Positions 1 to 5,936 of a stretch of DNA of 7,116 bases are shown here, in pieces. This DNA is from Candidatus Methanophagales archaeon (GTDB lineage Archaea; Halobacteriota; Syntropharchaeia; Alkanophagales; Methanospirareceae), in contig PIXU01000193.1 of the NCBI GenBank assembly GCA_003601795.1, positions 1-7,116 on the forward strand, given 5' to 3'. Under the pieces are notes generated by a model, which made no database searches, was not told where the DNA came from, and was given only the letters and a program-made list of their open reading frames with translations. Each line of letters begins with the position of its first letter. Within the stretch, counting starts at the first letter, position 1. The position numbers and the translations under genes are program-made.

Positions 1-1
1 G

Positions 2-136
2 AAATTCTCGTCTTACGAGAAGGTAACGGAACAGAGGGGATTCGTTACGTATAAAGGCGAGATAGAAGGGAAGAACGTTTGCGTGACTCCCACGGGTATA
101 GGATATCCTTCTGCGGCGATTGTTGTGGAAGAGTAG
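2..136 (+). pseudogene. Truncated nucleoside (uridine-type) phosphorylase fragment
   Basis: The open frame entering from the left edge encodes about 44 residues and stops at TAG 134-136. Its end reads GFVTYKGEIEGKNVCVTPTG followed by IGYPSAAIVVEE, which resembles the early phosphate/nucleoside-binding segment of the PNP/UDP family (typically T-G-I-G-x-P-S-A-A-I-x-x-E-E-L). Family members run to about 230-260 residues and this motif lies in their first third, so most of the enzyme, including the C-terminal nucleoside-binding part, is missing. No continuation is seen in the other frames after the stop; repeat-rich DNA begins within 30 bases. The intact enzyme would cleave uridine or a related nucleoside with phosphate to free base and ribose-1-phosphate. 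The start lies outside the window. The family call is from motif recognition only; the truncation is seen directly. Confidence 0.68.
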
Positions 137-162
137 CTCGACATTGTCAGATTAACCGCATA

Positions 163-297
163 GTTCACGGAGAACGCAGAGGATATATCTTCAATCACGA
201 ATCACGAGCCAAAGTAATTCATAATTGTCCATTCGTAATTCGTAATTCGTAAATTTACCCATCATATTTTCTCTGCGAACTCAGCGTTCTCTGCGAT
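163..297. repeat. Composite of dispersed GCAGAG-type repeats
   Basis: Two short elements in opposite orientation bracket this stretch. CACGGAGAACGCAGAGG at 166-182 matches, at 16 of 17 positions, the reverse complement of 5940-5956. A longer copy at 271-297 (CTCTGCGAACTCAGCG then TTCTCTGCGAT) is in inverted orientation. Between them lie two tandem ATCACGA heptamers (194-207) and the ATTCGTA heptamers listed separately. No gene is seen between 137 and 344. The same family recurs at 765-864 and 5937-5971. It looks like a dispersed non-coding repeat that inserted near, or grew at, the broken end of the phosphorylase gene; that history is inference. Confidence 0.6.
231..251. repeat. Heptanucleotide tandem repeat, 3 x ATTCGTA
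   Basis: Three perfect head-to-tail copies of ATTCGTA occupy 231-251, preceded by a degenerate copy (ATTCATA-like, about 217-223). Related heptamers ATTGGTA and ATTAGTA sit at 328-341, immediately before the ATG at 345. The unit length and AT-rich composition resemble short tandemly repeated heptamers known from intergenic regions of other prokaryotes. No function is evident. Confidence 0.7.
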
Positions 298-344
298 AAA
301 TTTAAAATGTGACAAAGTCAAGTTAGTATTGGTAATTAGTAACT

Positions 345-749
345 ATGACCGGCCCCGCAGAAGGCAAACTGCCACTGAATGCAAAAGTTCACCTCAACGC
401 AGAAGAACTACCCAATGCGCATGTTTATATCCATCTAAAGGGTTATTCAAGAGCTACCGTGACGCATCTTGACATCGAGCATCCCACACTTAACCGCATC
501 ATCCCGCCTAAAGCAAAGACATCTAACTGGATTGTAGGAATTGAAAACGGGATACTGATTATAACTTCAAAAAGGGACAAAGTGCAAATCCTACATCCAT
601 TACTCAATAAAGTGCTCCAACGCGGCGAAAAGACAAAAACCTTAGTGGGTGGCAAATTCGGCGGTGTTTTCATCGGTTTCAGGAAACGCGAAATAAGCAA
701 GCTTGAACAAATCGCAGCGGACATTCTTTCTGAGGGAGGCACAGTCTAA
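345..749 (+). CDS. Unrecognised 134-residue protein
   Basis: I do not recognise this family. The protein is basic and soluble-looking, with no signal peptide, membrane segment or cysteine. Residues about 26-45 (AHVYIHLKGYSRATVTHLDI) and 62-82 (NWIVGIENGILIITSKRDKV) read as beta strands. A glycine-rich turn GGKFGGVFIGFRKRE follows (about 102-116), and a helix ISKLEQIAADILSEGG closes the chain. The order of strands then one C-terminal helix could suggest a PH-like barrel, but that is only a guess. ATG 345 is the sole ATG near the start; an in-frame TAA lies at 333-335. No Shine-Dalgarno is visible, and degenerate heptamer repeats abut the start, so the promoter is unclear. Codon use looks like real coding sequence and no stop interrupts it. 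It is convergent with the dehydrogenase gene and has no operon partner here. Confidence 0.6.
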   Translation: MTGPAEGKLPLNAKVHLNAEELPNAHVYIHLKGYSRATVTHLDIEHPTLNRIIPPKAKTSNWIVGIENGILIITSKRDKVQILHPLLNKVLQRGEKTKTLVGGKFGGVFIGFRKREISKLEQIAADILSEGGTV

Positions 750-764
750 AAATCAAGCGATGTA

Positions 765-864
765 TCACCGCGGAGAGCGCAGAGTACGCAGAGTTTTTAG
801 ACGGTTCCAATCACTGCTTAGGCTTTCTAGTGCCTTTGCGGTCTCCGTGTGCTCCGCGGTGAAT
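765..864. repeat. Imperfect inverted repeat in convergent gap, CACCGCGGAG family
   Basis: TCACCGCGGAG (765-775) and its exact complement CTCCGCGGTGA (852-862) form 11-bp arms about 76 bases apart, with further imperfect pairing inward (GCGCAGAGTACGCAGAG at 778-794 against the TTTGCGGTCTCCGTG region). The right arm, 830-864, matches 5937-5971 at 33 of 35 positions in the same orientation. The element fills much of the 240-base gap between two convergent genes, so its RNA could fold and assist termination of both. That role is inferred; the repeat itself is seen directly. Confidence 0.7.
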
Positions 865-926
865 CCAGTTTAGCAAAATATTAACTCAAAAATAGTTAAG
901 GATGGAGGAGAAAGAGGTGCTACAAA

Positions 927-974
927 AAACCTTAAAACCGCTAAACCACCAATCCGCTAAACCTCTAAACCGCT
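927..974. repeat. 8-bp tandem repeat, about six AAACCGCT-like units
   Basis: Six consecutive octamers read AAACCTTA, AAACCGCT, AAACCACC, AATCCGCT, AAACCTCT and AAACCGCT, a consensus of AAACCgCT, ending 15 bases before the stop codon of the minus-strand dehydrogenase gene. Together with the inverted repeat at 765-864 they make up most of the recognisable content of the 750-989 gap, which otherwise shows nothing coding. Confidence 0.7.
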
Positions 975-989
975 AATTTGCCTCATCCC

Positions 990-2126
990 TTACTCTCCAA
1001 CTTCCCGGACAATTGCATCACCCACTTCGCCGGTCTTTGATTTACCTCCAAGGTCGTACGTTCTCACCTTTCCCTTCCTCAAGACCGTTTCAATCGCGTT
1101 TAACACTTTTTGTGATGCACTTTTCTCACCAATATTCTCCAGAAGCATAGCACCCGCCCAAATCGTGGCTATCGGGTTTGAAACGCCTTTACCTTTATAT
1201 TTCGGTGCAGAGCCGTGAATCGGCTCGAACATGGAAACGCCATCAGGATTTATGTTCGCTCCCGGTGCGAGCCCCAGACCGCCTTGAATCATTGCACCGA
1301 GGTCGGTAATAATGTCGCCAAACATGTTTGGCGTAACCACGACCTGATACCATTCGGGATTCTTAACGAACCACATGCATATCGCATCCACGAAATTAAA
1401 CTCGGTATATATCCCCGGATATCCCCGTGCAACGTCGTTAAATACCTCCCTCCAGAACCCGTAGGCATGCGTTAGCACGTTCGCCTTGTCCACACTCGTC
1501 ACCTTTTTCTTGCCTTTCTCCTTCGCAAGCTCAAATGCAAATCTCATAACTCGCTCGCAGCCCTCTCTCGTCACGACACCGATTTGATATGCTAGTTCGT
1601 CTGCATCGGACTCGATATCCAGCCCGAACTTAATATTATAAAGTTTCCTTACGATCTCCAGCTCCTCTCTCTTTTTACCTTTACCTTTTCCCTTCATCCT
1701 GCCGCCAATACCGACATAGAAATCCTCGGTGTTCTCCCTCACAACACTGAAATCTATGTCTTCCGGACCCTTACCAGCCAGCGGCGTGTTGACGCCTTCC
1801 AGCAGTTTCACCGGTCTCAGATTCACGTACTGGTCAAAATAGAACCGCATAGTAAGCAAAATCCCTTGTTCTAAAACACCCGGCTCTACCCGCGGGTCGC
1901 CTATGCTCCCGAAATATATCGCATCACTCCGTTCCAGCTCTTTTAGCGTATCCTCACCGATTAACTCCCCGGTCTTCAAGTAATGCTCTGCACCGTGCGG
2001 ATATTCTATCCAGTCGAGTTCAAACCTATCGAGGTCGGAAACCGCTTCAAGCACCTTTTTACCTTCGCTTATTATCTCTGCTCCTATACCATCGCCCTGA
2101 ATTACCGCGATTTTATATCTTTTCAT
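990..2126 (-). CDS. leuB: 3-isopropylmalate/isocitrate-type beta-decarboxylating dehydrogenase (LeuB-like)
   Basis: This 378-residue protein oxidises and decarboxylates a 2-hydroxy-3-carboxy acid; 3-isopropylmalate (leucine pathway) is the most likely substrate. The family pattern is complete: GDGIGAE (11-17), substrate arginines R94 and R104 in MRFYFDQYVNLRP, R130 and Y137 in VVRENTEDFYVG, K214 in TSVDKAN, D247, and metal-binding D271/D275 in NMFGDIITDLGA. The cofactor loop is HGSAPKYKGKG (304-314). Its Lys309-Tyr310 match the NADP-choosing pair of E. coli isocitrate dehydrogenase rather than the Asp-Ile of NAD-dependent IPMDHs, so NADP use is possible. A lysine-rich insert (143-165) follows the GIGGR motif and occurs in a LeuB subfamily, from memory. 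The start overlaps the trm56 stop (ATGA), with GGAG 10 bases upstream, so the two are probably co-translated. Homoisocitrate, isocitrate or tartrate as substrate cannot be excluded, and no other leu genes are in view. Confidence 0.82.
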   Translation of the reverse strand: MKRYKIAVIQGDGIGAEIISEGKKVLEAVSDLDRFELDWIEYPHGAEHYLKTGELIGEDTLKELERSDAIYFGSIGDPRVEPGVLEQGILLTMRFYFDQYVNLRPVKLLEGVNTPLAGKGPEDIDFSVVRENTEDFYVGIGGRMKGKGKGKKREELEIVRKLYNIKFGLDIESDADELAYQIGVVTREGCERVMRFAFELAKEKGKKKVTSVDKANVLTHAYGFWREVFNDVARGYPGIYTEFNFVDAICMWFVKNPEWYQVVVTPNMFGDIITDLGAMIQGGLGLAPGANINPDGVSMFEPIHGSAPKYKGKGVSNPIATIWAGAMLLENIGEKSASQKVLNAIETVLRKGKVRTYDLGGKSKTGEVGDAIVREVGE

Positions 2127-2689
2127 TTTATTTTTGCTCCTTTTTTCTTTTTCAACTTTACCACTACCTCTTTCCCCTTCCTTCTTGGCACTATCTCCAG
2201 TTCGGCATGTTCAAACTTAGCGTTTAGTTCTTCGCCTTGCTGCAAATAATCGAGGAATAACGCCAGTGCTGCTATTTCCGAGTGCGGCTGATTTGATACT
2301 GCAACGTTCCAGTCCGCCGCATCGAAAACGTCGTAGGGAACCTTCTCAGCACCTACTACAACCATTATACGAGCTTTTTCTCTTTTCGCTTCTTCTCTTA
2401 TTTCGGCTATCACGTCAAGAATGTTCTCACCGTACATCGTGAGATGACATACTTTTCCTCCTTCTCGCTTCCAGCTCTTTACTTCATCTCTCCATTTCAC
2501 ACCTGTTTGCACAAAGAAATCACCACCCCATCTCGTTGTTACTTCTTTTATGCTTCGCTCTATGCCCTTATCATCAGCAGCGAGCAGCATGCCTTTCGCA
2601 CCTAATGCGCGTCCAACTAATCCGACATGCGTGGTTATTCGTTTGTCCCTTTCCGGGCGGTGCCCTAATCGCAGTACTATTAGTTCCAT
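2123..2689 (-). CDS. trm56: tRNA (cytidine(56)-2'-O)-methyltransferase, aTrm56
   Basis: This archaeal SPOUT-class enzyme uses SAM to methylate the ribose 2'-OH of C56 in the T-loop of tRNAs. The near-invariant N-terminal motif LRLGHRPERDKRITTHV lies at residues 6-22, followed by RWGG (53-56), HLTMYG (82-87), VVVGAEKVP (110-118), and the trefoil-knot segment VSNQPHSEIAALALFLD (131-147), which holds the SAM site in this family. At 188 residues it has the usual length plus a lysine-rich tail (KKKKGAKIK) that overlaps the following dehydrogenase gene by 4 bases. The ATG at 2689 fits the family's N-terminus exactly. No Shine-Dalgarno precedes it, so the transcript may be leaderless. It is divergent from the TauE-type permease gene. 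Pairing with a leucine-pathway enzyme looks like coincidence of operon layout rather than shared function. Confidence 0.95.
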   Translation of the reverse strand: MELIVLRLGHRPERDKRITTHVGLVGRALGAKGMLLAADDKGIERSIKEVTTRWGGDFFVQTGVKWRDEVKSWKREGGKVCHLTMYGENILDVIAEIREEAKREKARIMVVVGAEKVPYDVFDAADWNVAVSNQPHSEIAALALFLDYLQQGEELNAKFEHAELEIVPRRKGKEVVVKLKKKKGAKIK

Positions 2690-2778
2690 ATATTACGCTT
2701 TTTCTTTAAACGTTTTAAGAGAACATTCATCAAAGAAGCTTTGTAGAAAAGAAAAAACAATTTGAAAAGGAGAAAATC
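2690..2778. promoter_or_regulatory. Divergent AT-rich promoter region between trm56 and the permease gene
   Basis: This 89-base gap must carry promoters for both divergent genes. AT-rich TATA-like candidates are TTTAAA at 2705-2710 and GTTTTAAG at 2712-2719; read on the minus strand, the latter lies about 25-30 bases before the trm56 ATG, a fit for a leaderless start. On the plus strand AGGAG at 2768-2772, 6 bases before ATG 2779, is a good Shine-Dalgarno that fixes the permease start. The exact boxes are uncertain. Confidence 0.4.
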
Positions 2779-3606
2779 ATGGAACTTCTAACGGTAATAA
2801 TCGTTTTAGCACTGACAGGTGTGGCAGTTGGATTTGCGGAAGGGCTTCTCGGCGTTGGTGGATGCTTTATCATGGTGCCCGTGACGTTCTTTGTATTCAA
2901 GGAGATGGGTTATGGAGACATTGCGTTGAAACTCGCATTTGGCTCTAACCTCCTTGTCGTGTTTCCAACCGCAATCAGCGGGGCGTGGGCGCATACAAAA
3001 AAGGAAGCGGTATGGTGGAAAGCTGGGATTATCTTAGGTGTTTTTGGAGCGATTGGAGCACTTATAGGCGCTACAATCACTTCACAGCTTCTCAGCGAAG
3101 GGATATTAAAGCCCGCATTTGGGCTCGTAATCGGTCTTGGCGCGCTAAGAATGCTGGCATGGAAGCCACAAAAGACAGAGGAAGCCCCTAAAGAAAAGCC
3201 TCTGCTCTGGGCTTGCTGGGGGTTTTCCATTGGTATTCTCTGTGGAATGCTTGGACTTGGCGGTGGAATCATCACCGTTCCTGTGCTCGCAATGGCTTTA
3301 AAATTCAAAATGCATCACGCAGTGGGAACATCGCTGTCAATGATGATATTTACAAGCATTGCAGGTTCTATCGGTTATTTAATAAATGGGCTCTCTGTTC
3401 CAAATCTGCCCCCTTATTCCACCGGATACGTCAATCTGCTTGCATGGGCTTGTCTTGCAATGACAAGCATTCCCGTAGCTCAGATAGGTGCGAGAACCAC
3501 TCACAATCTTCCTGCAACGCAGCTAAGATACATTTTTATCGCTGTGATGTTTTATGTAGCATTAAAGATGATAGGAGTGTTTGAATGGCTGGGATTGCTA
3601 ATATAA
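2779..3606 (+). CDS. TauE/SafE-family membrane permease (probable anion exporter)
   Basis: This 275-residue membrane protein has the internal duplication of the TauE/SafE family (PF01925). Each half opens with a glycine-rich helix: GFAEGLLGVGGCFIMVPV (18-35) and GILCGMLGLGGGIITVPVL (152-170). Each is followed by a conserved HxAVGTSL-like segment: IALKLAFGSNLL (48-59) and HHAVGTSLSMMIF (179-191). About eight hydrophobic segments are visible, with a charged loop KPQKTEEAPKEKP (129-141) joining the halves. Members export sulfite, sulfoacetate or other organosulfur anions, or work as uncharacterised anion permeases in the cytoplasmic membrane; the substrate cannot be told from sequence, and no sulfur-metabolism gene is next to it. 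The start is supported by AGGAG at 6 bases' spacing. It is divergent from trm56, and a T-rich stretch follows. It is not obviously co-transcribed with the next ORF, 82 bases on. Confidence 0.9.
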   Translation: MELLTVIIVLALTGVAVGFAEGLLGVGGCFIMVPVTFFVFKEMGYGDIALKLAFGSNLLVVFPTAISGAWAHTKKEAVWWKAGIILGVFGAIGALIGATITSQLLSEGILKPAFGLVIGLGALRMLAWKPQKTEEAPKEKPLLWACWGFSIGILCGMLGLGGGIITVPVLAMALKFKMHHAVGTSLSMMIFTSIAGSIGYLINGLSVPNLPPYSTGYVNLLAWACLAMTSIPVAQIGARTTHNLPATQLRYIFIAVMFYVALKMIGVFEWLGLLI

Positions 3607-3630
3607 AGGAATTAAGATTGTTACGATAGT

Positions 3631-3679
3631 TATTTCGTTTTTTAACTTTATTAACTTTTGTAGCTTTCTATTTTAATTT
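3631..3679 (+). terminator. T-rich stretch after the permease gene, possible archaeal terminator
   Basis: Runs TTTCGTTTTTTAAC, TTTATTAACTTTTG and CTATTTTAATTTA give repeated T-clusters starting about 25 bases after the permease stop, as expected for intrinsic oligo-T termination in archaea. No hairpin is seen. The same stretch may also hold the promoter of the TrmO-like/purH unit, for example around TTTATTAA (3647-3654). Confidence 0.4.
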
Positions 3680-3688
3680 AAAAGGCAA

Positions 3689-3913
3689 TTGAAGCAAATT
3701 GGTGCGATTCACACGCCTTACAAAAGGACAAAAGAAGTGCCGTATCAGAGTTCATCATCCGAAGAGGTTTGTGAAATAGAGGTTTTCATGGAATATGGGA
3801 GCGGCTTAAAAGATACAGACATAAGACCGTATGCCCCTGAGTTTGACGAAAAACCTAAAAAGGAAAAGGCGGGAGTAAAGGTAGGGTGGCTTGAAGGGAG
3901 GATAAAGAGATGA
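3689..3913 (+). CDS. Internally deleted TrmO/TsaA-like tRNA methyltransferase remnant
   Basis: This ORF of 74 residues joins the two ends of a TrmO (YaeB/VirR, UPF0066) protein. Residues 1-42 match the N-terminus (LKQIGAIHTPYKR, then EIEVFMEYGSGLKD). Residues 44-73 match the C-terminal piece (DIRPYAPEFD, then GVKVGWLEGRI). The roughly 70-80 residues normally between them, which hold the GFSH, R-x-P-x-R-P-N-P-I-G and DGTP motifs of the SAM and substrate site, are absent, so methylation of t6A37 in tRNA is not expected. The frame is intact with no stops. The start is TTG 3689, with weak AAAGG 3 bases upstream; an in-frame TAA at 3674-3676 excludes a much longer N-terminus. Its stop overlaps the next gene's ATG (ATGA, 3910-3913), so it may persist for translational coupling. 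Alternatives are a recent pseudogene or an assembly collapse. Confidence 0.72.
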   Translation: MKQIGAIHTPYKRTKEVPYQSSSSEEVCEIEVFMEYGSGLKDTDIRPYAPEFDEKPKKEKAGVKVGWLEGRIKR

Positions 3914-4434
3914 AAGCCTTAATAAGCGTATTCAACAAGGATAACGTGATAGAATTTGCACGAGCACTGAATGAGCTTGGAATAGAGATAATTGCAACTG
4001 AAGGCACCGCAAGACCGATTTTAAAAAGCGGAATACCCGTGACAAAAGTATCCGCGTTTACAGGAGTTCAAGAGATGCTCGGCGGTAAAATAAAGACCCT
4101 GCATCCACGCATTCATGCTGGAATCGCAACTGCGGAGATAGGAATCGTTGCTGTAAACCTAATACCCATGGATTTAGATTCGGATTTGGGTTTGGCAACC
4201 AAAAACGCGCTTAATGACATGGACATCGGCGGTGTTGCATTGCTTCGCTCAGGGATAAAGAATTTTGAAAACGTTGCAGTTATCGTGAATCCGGCGAGAT
4301 ACGATGCGATAATCAAGGAGCTCGAAAAAGGCGAACTTTCGCGTGATACGAAATTACGTTTAGCTCGCGAGGCATCGCGATATATATTAGATTACGAAAC
4401 AAAAATTGGAGAAATATTAAAGGAGATGAAATAG
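3910..4434 (+). CDS. purH: Stand-alone IMP cyclohydrolase domain (PurH N-terminal, MGS-like fold)
   Basis: The 174 residues correspond to the first domain of PurH, which closes FAICAR to IMP in the last step of purine synthesis; the AICAR-formylating second domain is absent. Archaea with such lone domains would use PurP or another enzyme for formylation, not seen here. Visible motifs are ALISVFNK (3-10), IIATEGTA (27-34), EMLGGKIKTLHPRIHAGI (55-72) with K62 equivalent to human ATIC Lys66, and MDIGGVALLRSGIKN (104-118) with D105 and K117 equivalent to Asp125 and Lys137. The usual NLYPF is NLIPM (83-87), so the Tyr104 equivalent is Ile85, and the loop between HAGI and VAVN is about 20 residues shorter than in bacterial PurH. 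ATG 3910 overlaps the TrmO-like stop and has GGGAGG (3896-3901) 8 bases upstream. The domain call is firm; activity is less so. Confidence 0.85.
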   Translation: MKALISVFNKDNVIEFARALNELGIEIIATEGTARPILKSGIPVTKVSAFTGVQEMLGGKIKTLHPRIHAGIATAEIGIVAVNLIPMDLDSDLGLATKNALNDMDIGGVALLRSGIKNFENVAVIVNPARYDAIIKELEKGELSRDTKLRLAREASRYILDYETKIGEILKEMK

Positions 4435-4471
4435 GGATTATTTTTATCTTTTCATCTGAGATATTTTGTTG

Positions 4472-5764
4472 ATGCAAAGAAACAACAGCTTTGTTGAAGG
4501 CGACCGCATAAGGATAAAGAAGAAGAGGACCGATAGCGGTGTTGTCGTTTATGAAGGCGTTGTTATGCCGTCAGCCACAAGAAACGTGGTTATAAAACTC
4601 GATAGTGGCTACAATATTGGTATACGACAAGAAAATGTGGAAATAGAAGTTATAGAGAGAGGAGGAAGGCTAAAAACAGAAAAAGAAGCGAAAGAAGGCG
4701 CAGAGGAAGGGGAAGAGACGCGAAAAAGGAAAGTAAAAGAGGGTTTACCCACGCTGTCCATTCTCTCTACCGGCGGCACAATTGCCTCTAAGGTGGATTA
4801 CCGCACCGGTGCGGTTTCTCCTCAATTCTCTACCGAAGACATACTTGAGGCAATCCCGGAATTAGGGCAAATAGCGAACATCAAAGGAAAAGTGATTTAC
4901 AGCATACTCAGTGAGAATATGCGTGCCGAATACTGGCGTAAACTCGCCGCGGAGGTCTATAACGAGATAAAAAACGGTGCAGAAGGTATAATCGTTACGC
5001 ACGGTACGGATACAATGGGTTATACTGCCGCAGCGCTATCTTTTATGGTGCAAACGCCCGTGCCTGTTGTTCTTGTCGGGTCGCAGCGCAGTTCAGACCG
5101 CCCATCCAGCGATGCCGCAATGAACACGATATGTGCCGCGAAAGTTGCATGCAGCGACCTTGCGGAAGTAGTGGTAGTAATGCACGGCAGCACCTCCGAC
5201 AATTTCTGTCTCATTCACCGGGGTACGAAGGTGAGGAAGATGCATACTTCGGCACGCGACGCTTTTCAATCAATAAACGATACGCCAATAGGAAAGGTGA
5301 TTTATGATGCAACCGACATAAATAAAATACGGTTTGAGTTCTTCTCTGCGTATACAAAGCGAGGTGAGAAGGAATTAGAGCTGAGCGACAAGCTCGAGGA
5401 CAAATGCTGCCTTATAAAGTTCTATCCCGGTGCTGACCCCGCAATACTCGATTTCTTCGTAGCGCAGCAGGGATACAAGGGCATTGTTTTAGAGGGAACC
5501 GGATTAGGGCATGTATCTGCGGAATGGATTCCCGGCGTGGCAAGAGCAATAAAACAGGGTATACCCGTCGTGATGACTTCGCAATGCTTATACGGGACAA
5601 TCTGCGGTAGAGTTTACGATACAGGTCGCGATTTACTTCGTGCGGGAATAATAGAGAGCGAGGATATAATACCAGAAACCGCGCTGGTAAAGTTAATGTG
5701 GGTGCTTGGTCAAACCAGCGATATGGAAGAAGTGAGGCGGTTGATGCGTGACGATAAAATGTAG
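4472..5764 (+). CDS. gatD: Glutamyl-tRNA(Gln) amidotransferase subunit D
   Basis: GatD is the asparaginase-like subunit of the archaeal GatDE complex. It releases ammonia from Asn or Gln, which GatE uses to turn Glu-tRNA(Gln) into Gln-tRNA(Gln). From the preferred ATG 4472 the protein has 430 residues, near the family norm of about 420-440. An SH3/Tudor-like N-terminal domain (about 1-62, with FVEGDRIRIKKK and VIKLDSGYNIGI) is joined by a charged linker (about 65-92) to the L-asparaginase domain. The catalytic set is present: T103 in ILSTGGTIAS, T179/D180 in THGTDTM and K256 in RGTKVRKMHTSARDAF, matching Thr101, Thr177, Asp178 and Lys254 of Methanothermobacter GatD. Two in-frame TTGs (4466, 4469) precede the ATG but add only Met-Leu. 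No Shine-Dalgarno is seen; T-rich ATTTTTATC about 25 bases upstream could be the promoter of a leaderless mRNA. GatE is not in the window. Confidence 0.96.
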   Translation: MQRNNSFVEGDRIRIKKKRTDSGVVVYEGVVMPSATRNVVIKLDSGYNIGIRQENVEIEVIERGGRLKTEKEAKEGAEEGEETRKRKVKEGLPTLSILSTGGTIASKVDYRTGAVSPQFSTEDILEAIPELGQIANIKGKVIYSILSENMRAEYWRKLAAEVYNEIKNGAEGIIVTHGTDTMGYTAAALSFMVQTPVPVVLVGSQRSSDRPSSDAAMNTICAAKVACSDLAEVVVVMHGSTSDNFCLIHRGTKVRKMHTSARDAFQSINDTPIGKVIYDATDINKIRFEFFSAYTKRGEKELELSDKLEDKCCLIKFYPGADPAILDFFVAQQGYKGIVLEGTGLGHVSAEWIPGVARAIKQGIPVVMTSQCLYGTICGRVYDTGRDLLRAGIIESEDIIPETALVKLMWVLGQTSDMEEVRRLMRDDKM

Positions 5765-5783
5765 GCATTCCGAAAAATAAAAT

Positions 5784-5860
5784 AACCACAAGATTACACA
5801 GATTTACGCTGATTTATTTTAGTTTCATCGTGTTTGTTGATTCTTATCATCTGTGTTAAT
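5784..5860. repeat. AACCACA...ATTACACAGATTT-type dispersed repeat with inverted partner
   Basis: AACCACAAGATTACACAGAT followed by TTACGCTGATTT (5784-5815) resembles a short intergenic repeat common in many bacterial and archaeal genomes (AACCACAGATTACACAGATT-like, from memory). A shortened inverted copy, ATCTGTGTTAAT (5849-5860), and a third, GTTAATCTGCGTCCCTAATT (5906-5925), follow. The inverted pair could fold into a hairpin downstream of gatD. No coding sequence is seen in 5765-5980. Confidence 0.6.
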
Positions 5861-5936
5861 TAAGCCCTTTCAGAGCTTGCGGGGATGTGGGCAGAGCTCA
5901 GAAGCGTTAATCTGCGTCCCTAATTTATTTTTTCTT

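Noticed and set aside
134..160. Read-through of TAG (pyrrolysine) in the phosphorylase fragment
   Set aside because: Reading through gives only LDIVRLTA before a second TAG, without the expected family sequence. purH and gatD also end in TAG at natural family ends, so TAG acts as a stop here.
443..742. Minus-strand ORF of 99 residues opposite the 134-residue gene
   Set aside because: Composition looks like an antisense shadow; the plus strand has the better codon pattern.
194..974. CRISPR array from the short repeats
   Set aside because: Units are 7-8 bases, directly tandem or imperfectly inverted, with no regular spacers.
4466..5764. Type I/II L-asparaginase instead of GatD
   Set aside because: The N-terminal SH3/Tudor-like domain and charged linker are specific to GatD.
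2123..5764. A tRNA-modification gene cluster (Trm56, TrmO, GatD) as a new system
   Set aside because: The genes lie on different strands, are separated by a permease and a purine gene, and are common housekeeping families; closeness alone does not support a shared role.
5412..5789. Minus-strand ORF of 125 residues opposite gatD
   Set aside because: Overlaps the conserved catalytic domain of gatD, is rich in Arg/Leu/Pro as antisense shadows are, and has no recognisable motif.
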